A stretch of DNA of 45,132 bases from an uncultured Alphaproteobacteria bacterium (GTDB lineage Bacteria > Pseudomonadota > Alphaproteobacteria > HIMB59): contig CACLVL010000006.1 in the NCBI GenBank assembly GCA_902610415.1, positions 1 through 45,132 of the forward strand, given 5' to 3'. Shown piece after piece: positions 27,874 to 37,263 of the stretch (the first letter of the stretch is position 1; every line of letters begins with the position of its first letter). Both the position numbers and the translations under genes were made by a program. The notes beneath the pieces are model-generated. The model was given only the letters and a program-made list of their open reading frames with translations. It had not been told where the DNA came from and did not search any database.

Positions 27874-28668
27874 TTATAGATTTTTCAGTAATTCGCTACT
27901 GATAGCAGCACTTGAGGCTATTAAACTCTCATCTTTTACAGGATCAAAATCATTTCCTTTTTCATTTAAGCATAACCCACCGGCCTCTTTAACTAAAATA
28001 ATACCTGCTGCAATATCCCAGAGATTTAGTCTTAATGACCAAAAACCATCAAATTTTCCTGAAGCGACATTAGCTAAATCAAGTGCTGATGATCCTAGTA
28101 ATCTAACACTTGTTTTTCTTTGAAGGGCTCCTATTTGCGCAATACCTTTTTCGAGAATGTCATGGTGCTTAATTTGAACACCAGATGTAAACATACATCC
28201 ATCTAACTTATCTCTTTGAGAAACTCTTAGTCTTTGATTATTAATCCAAGATCCAGAACCCTTATGAGCCCAATATAATTCATTTAATATTGGATTGTAT
28301 GTAACACCAGCAATAATATCTCCTTTTTGCATTAAACCAATAGTCACTGCAAAGTATCCATTGCCGTGTATAAAATTTTTTGTACCATCAAGTGGGTCTG
28401 TGATAAATACTGGAGTGTCACCTTTAAGTTTTTCTAAATCCTCAGAACTAAAAGTCTCTTCATCTATTTGCTGAAAATCAGGTCTATCTTTACCTAAATT
28501 ATAACTAATTGTTTCAGAAGCCCTAATATCTGCTGAGGATACAAAATCATTTTTATCTTTTTTAGAAATTTGAAGTTTTTCAAGTTCACCAAAATCTCTA
28601 ATCAAAGACTTGGCAGCACTTCTGCATGCTTTTTCCATAACAACAATTACTGGTGGGACAATAGACAT
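27874..28668 (-). CDS. suhB: Inositol monophosphatase family protein
   Basis: [55 protein letters not shown]. Confidence 0.93.
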   Translation of the reverse strand: MSIVPPVIVVMEKACRSAAKSLIRDFGELEKLQISKKDKNDFVSSADIRASETISYNLGKDRPDFQQIDEETFSSEDLEKLKGDTPVFITDPLDGTKNFIHGNGYFAVTIGLMQKGDIIAGVTYNPILNELYWAHKGSGSWINNQRLRVSQRDKLDGCMFTSGVQIKHHDILEKGIAQIGALQRKTSVRLLGSSALDLANVASGKFDGFWSLRLNLWDIAAGIILVKEAGGLCLNEKGNDFDPVKDESLIASSAAISSELLKNL

Positions 28669-28675
28669 AGAAAAT

Positions 28676-29242
28676 TTATTTTGCTTTTTCTATATAAGTT
28701 AATTCACTTGTATTTATTCTGACTTTATCACCTGTTTCGACGTGGGGAGGGACAGTAACTCTTACACCGTTAGTAAGCAAAGCAGGTTTATAAGATGAAG
28801 ACGCAGTTTGTCCTTTAACAACAGCTTCTGTTTCGGCAATTTGCACCACAAGACTTTCAGGGGGATTAACATTCATTGGTTTTTCATCATAAAACTCAAT
28901 GGAGACTTCCATTCCATCTTCAAGAAATTTAGCTGTGTTTTCATTGACTTGAGAAATATTCATAATTATCTGTTCGTAAGTCTGGTTGTTCATAAATGTA
29001 AAATCTTCTCCACTGCGAAATAAAAATTGGTGATTTATCTCTTCAGCTCGAATTTTTTCCAGAGACTCTGAGCTTCTAAATCTTTCATTTAATTTTGACT
29101 GATTTGATATATTTTTAAGTTCTGCCTGAATATATGCACCACCTTTACCAGGCTGTGTATGGGAGAGTTTAGCAACCTTCCACAGAGAGTTATTATGCTG
29201 GATTATATTTCCAATCTTTAAATCGTTAGCATTGATTTTCAT
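28676..29242 (-). CDS. efp: Elongation factor P
   Basis: NDLKIGNIIQHNNSLWKVAKLSHTQPGKGGAYIQAELKNI, EKPMNVNPPESLVVQIAETEAVVKGQTASSSYKPALLTNGVRVTVPPHVETGDKVRINT. Confidence 0.97.
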   Translation of the reverse strand: MKINANDLKIGNIIQHNNSLWKVAKLSHTQPGKGGAYIQAELKNISNQSKLNERFRSSESLEKIRAEEINHQFLFRSGEDFTFMNNQTYEQIIMNISQVNENTAKFLEDGMEVSIEFYDEKPMNVNPPESLVVQIAETEAVVKGQTASSSYKPALLTNGVRVTVPPHVETGDKVRINTSELTYIEKAK

Positions 29243-30156
29243 TTAGATTTATAGATCTGTATCATTTGCTCTAATAAAGCCAATGCATCAGCCCTAGATC
29301 TTTGAAAACAATTTCTTCCAATAATGGATCCATTACCATTTCCTTGATGAATTGCGAGAACTTCATCCATTAAAGCTTGATCATCTTTTGCATCTCCACC
29401 AGAAAAAACAACTAAGCGCTTTCCATCAAAAGCAACTTTTTTAATATGGGCTACGCGATCTTTTAAAGTTCTTATGATTATATTATTTTCTTCAAATGCT
29501 TTTTTAGTTGGATCATCTTCTAAAAAGTCACTTGGCAGCTTTACTTTAATTATATTAGCTCCCAATAAAGCTGAAATGTGTGCAGCATATGAAATTATAT
29601 TCATTGCTGTCTCACCTTTTTTAGAAATTTTTGAACCTCTGGCATAGGCCCATAATACTACTGCAAGACCTTTTTCTTTAGCCTCAAAACTAAGTTTCTT
29701 AAACTCTTCCATCAAATCAAAATTATGTTCAGATCCAGGATAGATAGTAAAACCTATCGCTGCACATCCTAGTTTTAATGCATCTTCTACACTTCCAGTA
29801 ACAGCCTGATCTAGTGAGGTTGCTAGAGTATTTGAACTATTAATTTTTAATATTGTTGGAATTTGACCATGAAAGTTTCCAGAACTTGTTTGAAGTAACC
29901 CAAGAGGTGCTGCATAAGCTGACAAACCAGCATCTATTGCAAGTTGATGATGATAGTTTGGATCGTATGCAGGAGGATTAACAGCAAAACTTCTATCAGG
30001 GCCATGTTCAAAGCCTTGATCGACTGGTAAAATTATCATTCTCCCAGTTCCTCCAAGTTTTCCTTGTCCTAAAATTTTCATAAGATTTGATCTCACACCT
30101 ACATTTTCATGGGTGTAGTTTGAAATGATTTTTTTGGTAGTATTTGTTACTTTCAT
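29239..30156 (-). CDS. fbaB: Class I fructose-bisphosphate aldolase (DhnA/FbaB type)
   Basis: GRMIILPVDQGFEHGPDRSF, IGFTIYPGSE, VVLWAYARGSKISKKGE, ANIIKVKLP, VFSGGDAKDDQALMDEV. Confidence 0.94.
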   Translation of the reverse strand: MKVTNTTKKIISNYTHENVGVRSNLMKILGQGKLGGTGRMIILPVDQGFEHGPDRSFAVNPPAYDPNYHHQLAIDAGLSAYAAPLGLLQTSSGNFHGQIPTILKINSSNTLATSLDQAVTGSVEDALKLGCAAIGFTIYPGSEHNFDLMEEFKKLSFEAKEKGLAVVLWAYARGSKISKKGETAMNIISYAAHISALLGANIIKVKLPSDFLEDDPTKKAFEENNIIIRTLKDRVAHIKKVAFDGKRLVVFSGGDAKDDQALMDEVLAIHQGNGNGSIIGRNCFQRSRADALALLEQMIQIYKSK

Positions 30157-30164
30157 AATTGCTC

Positions 30165-31181
30165 CTATAAATTACATACTTGAGCGGTTGTCTCAAGCAT
30201 TCTATTTGAAAATCCCCATTCATTGTCATACCAAGTGAGTATTCTTCCAAAATTATCAGATACTGTAGTCGTTTCACTCAAATCTAAAATTGAACTTCTA
30301 GAGTCATGATTATAATCACTTGATACTTTCGGATCTCTATCCACTCCTAAAATATTTTTAAGAGAATTATTGGCATATTCTTGAAATTTATTATTCAAAG
30401 ACTCAATTGAAATATTATTTTTTGTATTAAATTTAAAATCTACAAGTGAGACATTTGGTGTTGGAACTCTTATTGCTGTTCCATCTAATTTTCCTTTTAA
30501 ATGTGGAAGCACAAGGCCAACAGCTTTTGCTGCACCTGTGCTCGTAGGAATAATATTGTTAGCTGCCGCTCTAGCACGTCTAAGATCTTTGTGAAAAGTA
30601 TCAACTGTATTTTGATCTCCTGTATAAGAGTGAATTGTTGTCATGTATCCATTTTCAATTCCGAACTCCTGATCTATTACGAAAGCCACAGGTGCCAAAC
30701 AATTAGTTGTACACGAAGCATTTGATATAACTTGGTGACCTAAATTAATATTTTTGTTATTTACACCTTGGACAACTGTTATATCTGCACCTGAACACGG
30801 GGCTGAAACGATGACCTTACTAGCACCACTTTCAACATGTAACATAGCTTTATCTTTAGATGCGAAAACTCCAGTGCACTCTAAAATAATATCTACATTC
30901 TTGTCACTCCACTTTAAATCAATTGGGTTTCGCTCAGATGTAACAGTTACTTTTTTTTCATCTATTGAAAACTGCTCGTTTGAAATTTTATTAACCTCCT
31001 TAGAGAGAGGTCCGTGAATACTGTCATATTTTAGTAAGTGAATATTTGTATCAATATCAGCTAAATCATTAATATAAGCTATTTCATATTGATCATTAAA
31101 TTCATTTGATCTTTCTAAAAATGCTCGATAAACAAGTCTACCAATTCTACCAAACCCATTAATTGCTACTTTTTTTTTCAT
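30165..31181 (-). CDS. gap: Glyceraldehyde-3-phosphate dehydrogenase
   Basis: KVAINGFGRIGRLVYRAF, ISNASCTTNCLAPVAF, RRARAAANNIIPTSTGAAKAVG, WYDNEWGFSNRMLE. Confidence 0.97.
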   Translation of the reverse strand: MKKKVAINGFGRIGRLVYRAFLERSNEFNDQYEIAYINDLADIDTNIHLLKYDSIHGPLSKEVNKISNEQFSIDEKKVTVTSERNPIDLKWSDKNVDIILECTGVFASKDKAMLHVESGASKVIVSAPCSGADITVVQGVNNKNINLGHQVISNASCTTNCLAPVAFVIDQEFGIENGYMTTIHSYTGDQNTVDTFHKDLRRARAAANNIIPTSTGAAKAVGLVLPHLKGKLDGTAIRVPTPNVSLVDFKFNTKNNISIESLNNKFQEYANNSLKNILGVDRDPKVSSDYNHDSRSSILDLSETTTVSDNFGRILTWYDNEWGFSNRMLETTAQVCNL

Positions 31182-33109
31182 TTTGTTTTAATTTTCCTTA
31201 ATATTTTAGCTGATATAGTTTTTGTAGTTAACCCAAATTTTTTAAATACATCACTCCCAGGAGCACTTGCACCAAAAAAATCTAATCCAAAAATATTTTC
31301 TGAATTTGTAAATTTATTCCAATACATAGTTGAGCCAGCTTCAATTACAAAAGTTTCATCTAATTTAGAGTCCAACAAAGTAATTTTAAAAGATCTTGAT
31401 TGCTTTTCAAAAATTGACGTAGATGGCATAGATATTACTTTTGCGATAATTCCGTTTTTTTTCAAAATTCCAGCAATATTTACAGCTAAAGATACTTCTG
31501 AGCCAGTTGCTATAATTGTAATATCGTTATTTTTTTTTGACCCGCTTATTACATAAGCCCCCTTGAAGTTTTTTGAGACTAATTTTTTATTAGAAATTTG
31601 AGGTAAATTTTGCCTTGAAAGACATATAAATGAGGGAGCATTATCAATCTTTAGTGCCTCTTTCCAACACACTATTGTTTCTTTAAGATCACAAGGCCTA
31701 AAGACATAACTATTTGGTATTAGTCTTAACATATTAATATGCTCTATAGGTTGATGAGTAGGTCCATCTTCACCTAAACCAATAGAGTCGTGCGTGAAAA
31801 CTTGAATAGGATCAATTTTCATTAAAGCAGCAAGACGAAGACTTGGCTTCATGTAATCAGCAAAGCTTAAAAAAGTCCCTGAATAGGTTTTATAAATTTT
31901 AGTAGCTGCAATTCCATTCATTATAGCAGCCATTCCGTGTTCTCTTACACCATAATGAATATATTGACCTGACATGTTTTTACTATTAATGACAGACATC
32001 TCTTTACCTTTAGTATTATTAGAGCCAGTTAAATCTGCAGAACCTCCAAGGATTGGATGATCTTCTTTGATATAATTTAAGATTGCCTCAGAGGATTTTC
32101 TAGTAGCTTGATCAGAATTAAAATTTTTTAAATCTAATTCTATCTTGTTGAATAACTTATCTATATCTTTTTTAGATAAATTTGAATGAAGTGTTGATTT
32201 AGACTTTTTGTAAAATTTTTTATTTTTATCAGCAGATCCTCTCCAAATCTTTAAGAGATTATTTGGTATTTGGAATGGTTTTTCGCTCCAAGATAATTTA
32301 CTTCTAGTTAAATTAACTTCATCTGAGCCTAAAGGCGAACCATGTGATGATGCTTTGGCAGACTTGTTAGGTGAACCAAAACCAATAGTGGTTTTAAAAT
32401 TTAGCAAACATGGAGCTTTAGATATTTGCACTTTTTTAAATAAGTCATAAATATTTTGATGGTCATGACCTTTACCACTATGAACCACCCAATTAACTGA
32501 CTTGAACCTTAGGTTTGTATTATCACTAAAAGCTAAGTCAGTGGACCCGTCGATACTAATACTGTTATTATCGTAAATTAATATCAGATTATTTAACTTT
32601 AAGTGTCCAGCTAGACTTATTGCCTCTTGGCTAATTCCCTCCATCAAACAACCATCACCACAAAAGACATATACTTTTGGTGTTTTTGATAATTTTTTTT
32701 CTTTTGATAATTTTTTAAGTGCTATGGCCATTCCAACTGCGTTTGAAATCCCTTGTCCAAGAGGACCAGTTGTAATTTCAATACCTGCATCTGGTTCATA
32801 TTCTGGATGTCCCGCAGTGATGGAGTCTAATTGTCTGAAATTTCTAATTTGAGATAATGTCATTTTTTTATAACCCGTGAGATATAAAAGGGAGTAAAGT
32901 AGCATAGATCCATGGCCGTTGGATAAAACGAATCGATCCCTAAGCAACCAACTCGGATCATCTGGGTTATGTACGAGAAAATTATGAAATAGAACTGTAG
33001 CAATGTCTGCCATTCCCATTGGCATACCAGGATGACCAGATTTTGCTTTTTCTACCGCATCGATTGATAAAAATCTGATACAATTTGCTAATTCGTTGTA
33101 ATTTTTCAA
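31178..33109 (-). CDS. tkt: Transketolase
   Basis: KSGHPGMPMGMADIATVL, GPLGQGISNAVGMAIA, CGDGCLMEGISQEA, HDSIGLGEDGPTHQPIEHI. Confidence 0.97.
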   Translation of the reverse strand: MKNYNELANCIRFLSIDAVEKAKSGHPGMPMGMADIATVLFHNFLVHNPDDPSWLLRDRFVLSNGHGSMLLYSLLYLTGYKKMTLSQIRNFRQLDSITAGHPEYEPDAGIEITTGPLGQGISNAVGMAIALKKLSKEKKLSKTPKVYVFCGDGCLMEGISQEAISLAGHLKLNNLILIYDNNSISIDGSTDLAFSDNTNLRFKSVNWVVHSGKGHDHQNIYDLFKKVQISKAPCLLNFKTTIGFGSPNKSAKASSHGSPLGSDEVNLTRSKLSWSEKPFQIPNNLLKIWRGSADKNKKFYKKSKSTLHSNLSKKDIDKLFNKIELDLKNFNSDQATRKSSEAILNYIKEDHPILGGSADLTGSNNTKGKEMSVINSKNMSGQYIHYGVREHGMAAIMNGIAATKIYKTYSGTFLSFADYMKPSLRLAALMKIDPIQVFTHDSIGLGEDGPTHQPIEHINMLRLIPNSYVFRPCDLKETIVCWKEALKIDNAPSFICLSRQNLPQISNKKLVSKNFKGAYVISGSKKNNDITIIATGSEVSLAVNIAGILKKNGIIAKVISMPSTSIFEKQSRSFKITLLDSKLDETFVIEAGSTMYWNKFTNSENIFGLDFFGASAPGSDVFKKFGLTTKTISAKILRKIKTK

Positions 33110-33144
33110 TGGAATAACTTTACTTAATAACTAATAATTAAAGT

Positions 33145-33405
33145 ATGAATGAATTTCAACAACAAATACTTCAAAAAATAGAGCAAATTGCATCAAAACT
33201 TCAAAATTACAAAACCAGCAATCAAGAATTGATGAACGAGAAACAAGAATTAAAAGCCAAAGTAGAATATCTCGAAAGAAGGGAGTCAGAATTAGTCTCT
33301 GAACTAGAAAATAATAAACTTGAATTATCAGAAAAATCTCAACTTATAGATCAAGCAACAAATAAAATTGAGGAACTTTTAGGTTCAATTGATATAGATG
33401 GCTAA
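33145..33405 (+). CDS. Short coiled-coil protein (DUF4164-like) upstream of zapA
   Basis: 86-aa heptad-rich coiled coil adjacent to zapA. Confidence 0.65.
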   Translation: MNEFQQQILQKIEQIASKLQNYKTSNQELMNEKQELKAKVEYLERRESELVSELENNKLELSEKSQLIDQATNKIEELLGSIDIDG

Positions 33406-33730
33406 TTTAACTCTAACAATTGGAGGAAGGCCGCTAAAAATACAGTGCTCTGATAACAATGTTGAAGCAGTTAAAGAGATTGCTTCTACTATTAGTAAAT
33501 TAATAGAAGATGAAAAAAAAGTAAATGTTCCCTTTTTAACCTCTACTCTTATTGCTTATTTAAAATCTATGGAGGACGTATTAAAAAAAGAAAAAATATT
33601 ACAAGACTCTTTAAATAAGAAATTATTTTATGAAAGTCGTATTCAAGAGTTACAAAATGAAAATCATAATTTAAAATCTGATATTGAACAAATTTTTAAA
33701 AAATTAAATGACAATCTAATTGTTGAATAA
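33398..33730 (+). CDS. zapA: Cell division protein ZapA
   Basis: LTIGGRPLKIQCSDNNVEAVKEIASTISKLI is ZapA-like. Between the coiled-coil ORF and 5-FCL. Confidence 0.85.
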   Translation: MANLTLTIGGRPLKIQCSDNNVEAVKEIASTISKLIEDEKKVNVPFLTSTLIAYLKSMEDVLKKEKILQDSLNKKLFYESRIQELQNENHNLKSDIEQIFKKLNDNLIVE

Positions 33731-34286
33731 AAAACAAATACGTAATTACCACCTAGATCTAAGAATGAAACTTAGTATTTCGGACTTAGATAATTATTCT
33801 GGTATGATAAATTCAAAAATTTTAGAAATTATAGAAAATATAAATCCACAAAAATCTGTTGGTTTGTTTTATCCATATAAAAATGAAGTAGACGTATTGA
33901 GAATATCAAATGATTTAATAAATAAAAATATCACATGCTCTCTTCCACGAGTAATATCAAAAGGAAGTGCTTTAAAGTACTTTAAATATAACCCTCATAA
34001 TCCAAGTTTAGAAAAAGGTTTTGGTGGAATAATGGAGCCTACTGGTGAAGAGGCTTTGGATCCTGATATAATTATTGCTTCTTGTTCTGCGTTCAATGAA
34101 CAAGGTTATAGAGTAGGTTACGGTGGAGGTTTTTTTGACAGAACAATTGAAGAATTAAAAAAAAAAGGAAATTTAAAAACTATTTTAGCTGCCTTTGAAA
34201 TTCAAAAAACCAGCTTAAACTTTCAAGAAAGTTTTGATCAAAAAGTCGATTACATTTGCTCAGAGCAGAGAGTCTATTCCTTATGA
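33720..34286 (+). CDS. 5-formyltetrahydrofolate cyclo-ligase
   Basis: VGLFYPYKNEVDVLRI, DPDIIIASCSAFNEQGYRVGYGGGFFDRTIEEL. Confidence 0.92.
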   Translation: MLNKKQIRNYHLDLRMKLSISDLDNYSGMINSKILEIIENINPQKSVGLFYPYKNEVDVLRISNDLINKNITCSLPRVISKGSALKYFKYNPHNPSLEKGFGGIMEPTGEEALDPDIIIASCSAFNEQGYRVGYGGGFFDRTIEELKKKGNLKTILAAFEIQKTSLNFQESFDQKVDYICSEQRVYSL

Positions 34287-35098
34287 ATTTTTTAGTTATT
34301 GGAGATGTTGTTGGCAGATCAGGAAGAACGGCTCTCAAAGAAAATTTAAAAAAAATACAAAAACAATTTAACATTGATTTTACAATAGTGAATGCTGAAA
34401 ATTCAGCAGGTGGTTACGGGCTTACAGGAAAAATATATGAGGATCTTATGAGCTGGGGAGCTGATGCTATTACTCTAGGAAATCATGCTTGGAAACAAAA
34501 AGAGATCATTGACTATATGGAGAGCAATCCAAATCACAATATTATAAGACCTTTAAATTTTGAAGCTGGTTCACCAGGTAAAGGATTTAAAATTTTTACT
34601 CATGAAAATGGTAATAGAATATTAGTAAGCCAAATTCACGGTCAAACATTTATCGATCTTCCTTTAGATAATCCTTTTAATTCTATTGACACGCAGCTCT
34701 TGTCTATAATTAATGATCATAATATTGATTTTTCATTTTTAGAGGTCCACGCGGAGGTTACTTCTGAAAAAAATGGTATAGCTCAAAATTATGATGGAAA
34801 ATTTACTGCTATATATGGAACGCATGTTCATATCCCAACTTCAGACGCAAGAGTATTGGAAAAGGGTACTTGTTTTCAAACTGATATTGGCATGACAGGT
34901 GATTATAATTCTGTTATTGGTATGAAAAAAGAAAATGCCATTAAAAGAATGAGAACTGGATCTAATACGCATAGGCTTGAACCAGCTGAGGGAGTCGCAA
35001 CTATTTCAGGAGCAATAATAACTACCAATGAAGAAAAGAAAAATTCAATTCAATCTATTCAAATAGGTGGTGTTTTGGACAGTAATTTATTATCTTAG
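34283..35098 (+). CDS. YmdB/TIGR00282-type metallophosphoesterase
   Basis: MNFLVIGDVVGRSGRTALKENL, NAENSAGGYGLTGKIYEDLMSWGADAITLGNHAWKQKEI, YGTHVHIPTSDARVLEKGTCFQTDIGMTGDYNSVIGM. ATGA overlap with the upstream gene. Confidence 0.94.
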   Translation: MNFLVIGDVVGRSGRTALKENLKKIQKQFNIDFTIVNAENSAGGYGLTGKIYEDLMSWGADAITLGNHAWKQKEIIDYMESNPNHNIIRPLNFEAGSPGKGFKIFTHENGNRILVSQIHGQTFIDLPLDNPFNSIDTQLLSIINDHNIDFSFLEVHAEVTSEKNGIAQNYDGKFTAIYGTHVHIPTSDARVLEKGTCFQTDIGMTGDYNSVIGMKKENAIKRMRTGSNTHRLEPAEGVATISGAIITTNEEKKNSIQSIQIGGVLDSNLLS

Positions 35099-35101
35099 AT
35101 T

Positions 35102-35842
35102 ATGGCAGGGCATTCCAAATTTAAAAATATCCAATATCGTAAGGGTGCTCAGGATAAAAAAAGAGCAAAACAATTTGCAAAAATAGGAAGAGAAATTCAA
35201 ATAGCTGTTAAAATAGGAGGAACAGACCCAGAGTCTAATCCAAGATTAAGACTAGCTATAACTAATGCTCGAAGTGTGAACATGCCTAAGGAAAATGTAG
35301 ATAGAGCGATTAATAAAAATAATACTGATACTGCGGATTACTCAGAAGTACGTTACGAAGGGTATGGTCCTTTTGGAACAGCTTTTATAGTTGAGGCTCT
35401 AACAGATAATAAGAATAGAACAGCCTCTGAGATAAGATCTATTTTTTCTAAAAATGGAGGAAATTTAGGGGAGACAGGAAGCGTGAGTTTTAATTTTAAT
35501 AAAATCGGAGAAATACAAGTAAAAAAAGAAATTGATGACGGTGTATTAGAAGACTTACTTGACCATGGACTAGAGGACTACAACACAGAGGAAGAGATAA
35601 CATATATTTATTGTTCTTATGAGACATTAGCATCATTAGAGAAAATAATGCGAGAAAAAAAATTTGAAATCGAAAGTGCCAATATTATTTGGAAGCCAAA
35701 TTTGACTGTAAATATTGAAAAAAAAGAAGAGCTAACAAAACTAGTCAAATTAAATGACGAACTAGAGGATAATGATGATGTTCAAAATTGCTTTTCAAAT
35801 CTTGATTTTGACTCTAGTTTGCTAGAGGTTAGTAATGCCTGA
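35102..35842 (+). CDS. yebC: YebC/PmpR family protein
   Basis: MAGHSKFKNIQYRKGAQDKKRAKQFAKIGREIQIAVKIGG, NARSVNMPKENVDRAI. Confidence 0.97.
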   Translation: MAGHSKFKNIQYRKGAQDKKRAKQFAKIGREIQIAVKIGGTDPESNPRLRLAITNARSVNMPKENVDRAINKNNTDTADYSEVRYEGYGPFGTAFIVEALTDNKNRTASEIRSIFSKNGGNLGETGSVSFNFNKIGEIQVKKEIDDGVLEDLLDHGLEDYNTEEEITYIYCSYETLASLEKIMREKKFEIESANIIWKPNLTVNIEKKEELTKLVKLNDELEDNDDVQNCFSNLDFDSSLLEVSNA

Positions 35843-36158
35843 TAAAGCATGGAAGAATAGAGAGAGACTTGTTGCAAAGTTTTTTGGGGGTTTGAGAAAT
35901 GCTCTAAGCGGGATTAATTCAAAAGTTACTCATGCAGACGTAATTCATGATAATTTATTTATAGAGTGTAAATTAAGAGCTAAGCATTCGGCAATTAAAT
36001 TATGGGATGATACAAAATCTTTCGCTGATAAGGAAAAAAAAACCCCAGTTATTGCATTATGTGAAAAAAATAGACCTGGTTTTTGGATAATGGTACATTC
36101 AGATGATTTTGATAAGGTTTCTAAAGAGCTTAAAAATAAAAAAATAATTGAAGAATAA
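35835..36158 (+). CDS. Small predicted PD-(D/E)XK-fold nuclease (resolvase-like), at the usual ruvC position
   Basis: NRERLVAKFFGG ... THADVIHDNLFIECKLR (D...ExK) ... LWDDTKSFADKEKKTPVIALCEKNRPGFWIMVHSDDF. Pattern matches the PD-(D/E)XK core, similar to small phage/archaeal resolvase-like proteins. Confidence 0.6.
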   Translation: MPDKAWKNRERLVAKFFGGLRNALSGINSKVTHADVIHDNLFIECKLRAKHSAIKLWDDTKSFADKEKKTPVIALCEKNRPGFWIMVHSDDFDKVSKELKNKKIIEE

Positions 36159-36164
36159 TAATTT

Positions 36165-36863
36165 ATGGAAGAAGTAGTTAACTTAGCCGCCCTTGAGAGT
36201 TCTGTAGATTTCTCAATGATGGGAATGTTTCTCAAATCTGATTGGGTAGTAAAGTTTGTAATCATACTGTTAGTGATTTTTTCAATTCAATCTTGGAAGA
36301 CAATCATTCAAAAAATTCTACTAATAAATAAAATTAAAAAAATATCCAAAAAATTTGAAAACCATTTTTGGTCTGGTGTCTCTTTAGATGAGCTTTACCA
36401 GCAAATTGATGATTTCGATCAGGAAAGCTTCTCAAATATTTTCAGAAATATTATGAATGAGTATGAAAAATCAAGGATGCAAAAAAATAAGGTTGACTCT
36501 GCTTTTATTCAAAGACTTTATACTTCTCTTGATTTAAGTATTGCTACTGAAGATACAAATTTAAATAAGGGACTTTCATTTTTGGCATCTTCTGGTTCTG
36601 TAGCGCCATTTATTGGATTATTTGGAACAGTTTGGGGAATTATGAATAGTTTTCAAGCAATAGCAATTGCTCAAAATACTAATCTTGCTGTTGTAGCGCC
36701 TGGTATAGCAGAAGCTTTATTTGTGACAGCTTTAGGTCTTTTCGTGGCCATACCCTCAACTGCTTATTACAACCTTATAACCTCAAAGATTGATAACTAT
36801 TTGTCAGAAGCTGAAAGTTTTGGAAAGGACCTCGTTAATATAATTTCACGCCAAGTAAAATAA
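36165..36863 (+). CDS. tolQ: TolQ
   Basis: LASSGSVAPFIGLFGTVWGIMNSFQAIAIAQNTNLAVVAPGIAEALFVTALGLFVAIPSTAYYN. Confidence 0.96.
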   Translation: MEEVVNLAALESSVDFSMMGMFLKSDWVVKFVIILLVIFSIQSWKTIIQKILLINKIKKISKKFENHFWSGVSLDELYQQIDDFDQESFSNIFRNIMNEYEKSRMQKNKVDSAFIQRLYTSLDLSIATEDTNLNKGLSFLASSGSVAPFIGLFGTVWGIMNSFQAIAIAQNTNLAVVAPGIAEALFVTALGLFVAIPSTAYYNLITSKIDNYLSEAESFGKDLVNIISRQVK

Positions 36864-36867
36864 GTAC

Positions 36868-37263
36868 ATGAGAAAAAAACATCGACCTGTTTCAAATATA
36901 AATGTCACCCCTATGGTTGATGTGATGTTGGTTTTATTAATTGTATTTATGGTTACCGCACCCCTCCTAACCGTTGGGGTTCCTGTTAACTTGCCAAAAG
37001 TTGAAGCTAATTCTTTAGATGCACAAAGGGAACCTCTAGAAATTTCAATTAATGAAAACAACGAAATTTATTTAGGTGAGGATCTAATACCCTTTGAAGA
37101 GTTGATTTTAAAAGTGAAAACTATTGCTGGCTCCAATACAGATATTAGAATCTTTTTACGAGCAGACACAACAATTGATTATGGAGAGGTCATGAAAGTC
37201 CTTGGGGCGTTAAATACTTCTGGTTTTTTAAAAATTGCTCTCGTTACAAAAAAGCCAAGCTAA
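36868..37263 (+). CDS. tolR: TolR
   Basis: SNINVTPMVDVMLVLLIVFMVTAPLLTVGVPVNLPK. Confidence 0.96.
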   Translation: MRKKHRPVSNINVTPMVDVMLVLLIVFMVTAPLLTVGVPVNLPKVEANSLDAQREPLEISINENNEIYLGEDLIPFEELILKVKTIAGSNTDIRIFLRADTTIDYGEVMKVLGALNTSGFLKIALVTKKPS

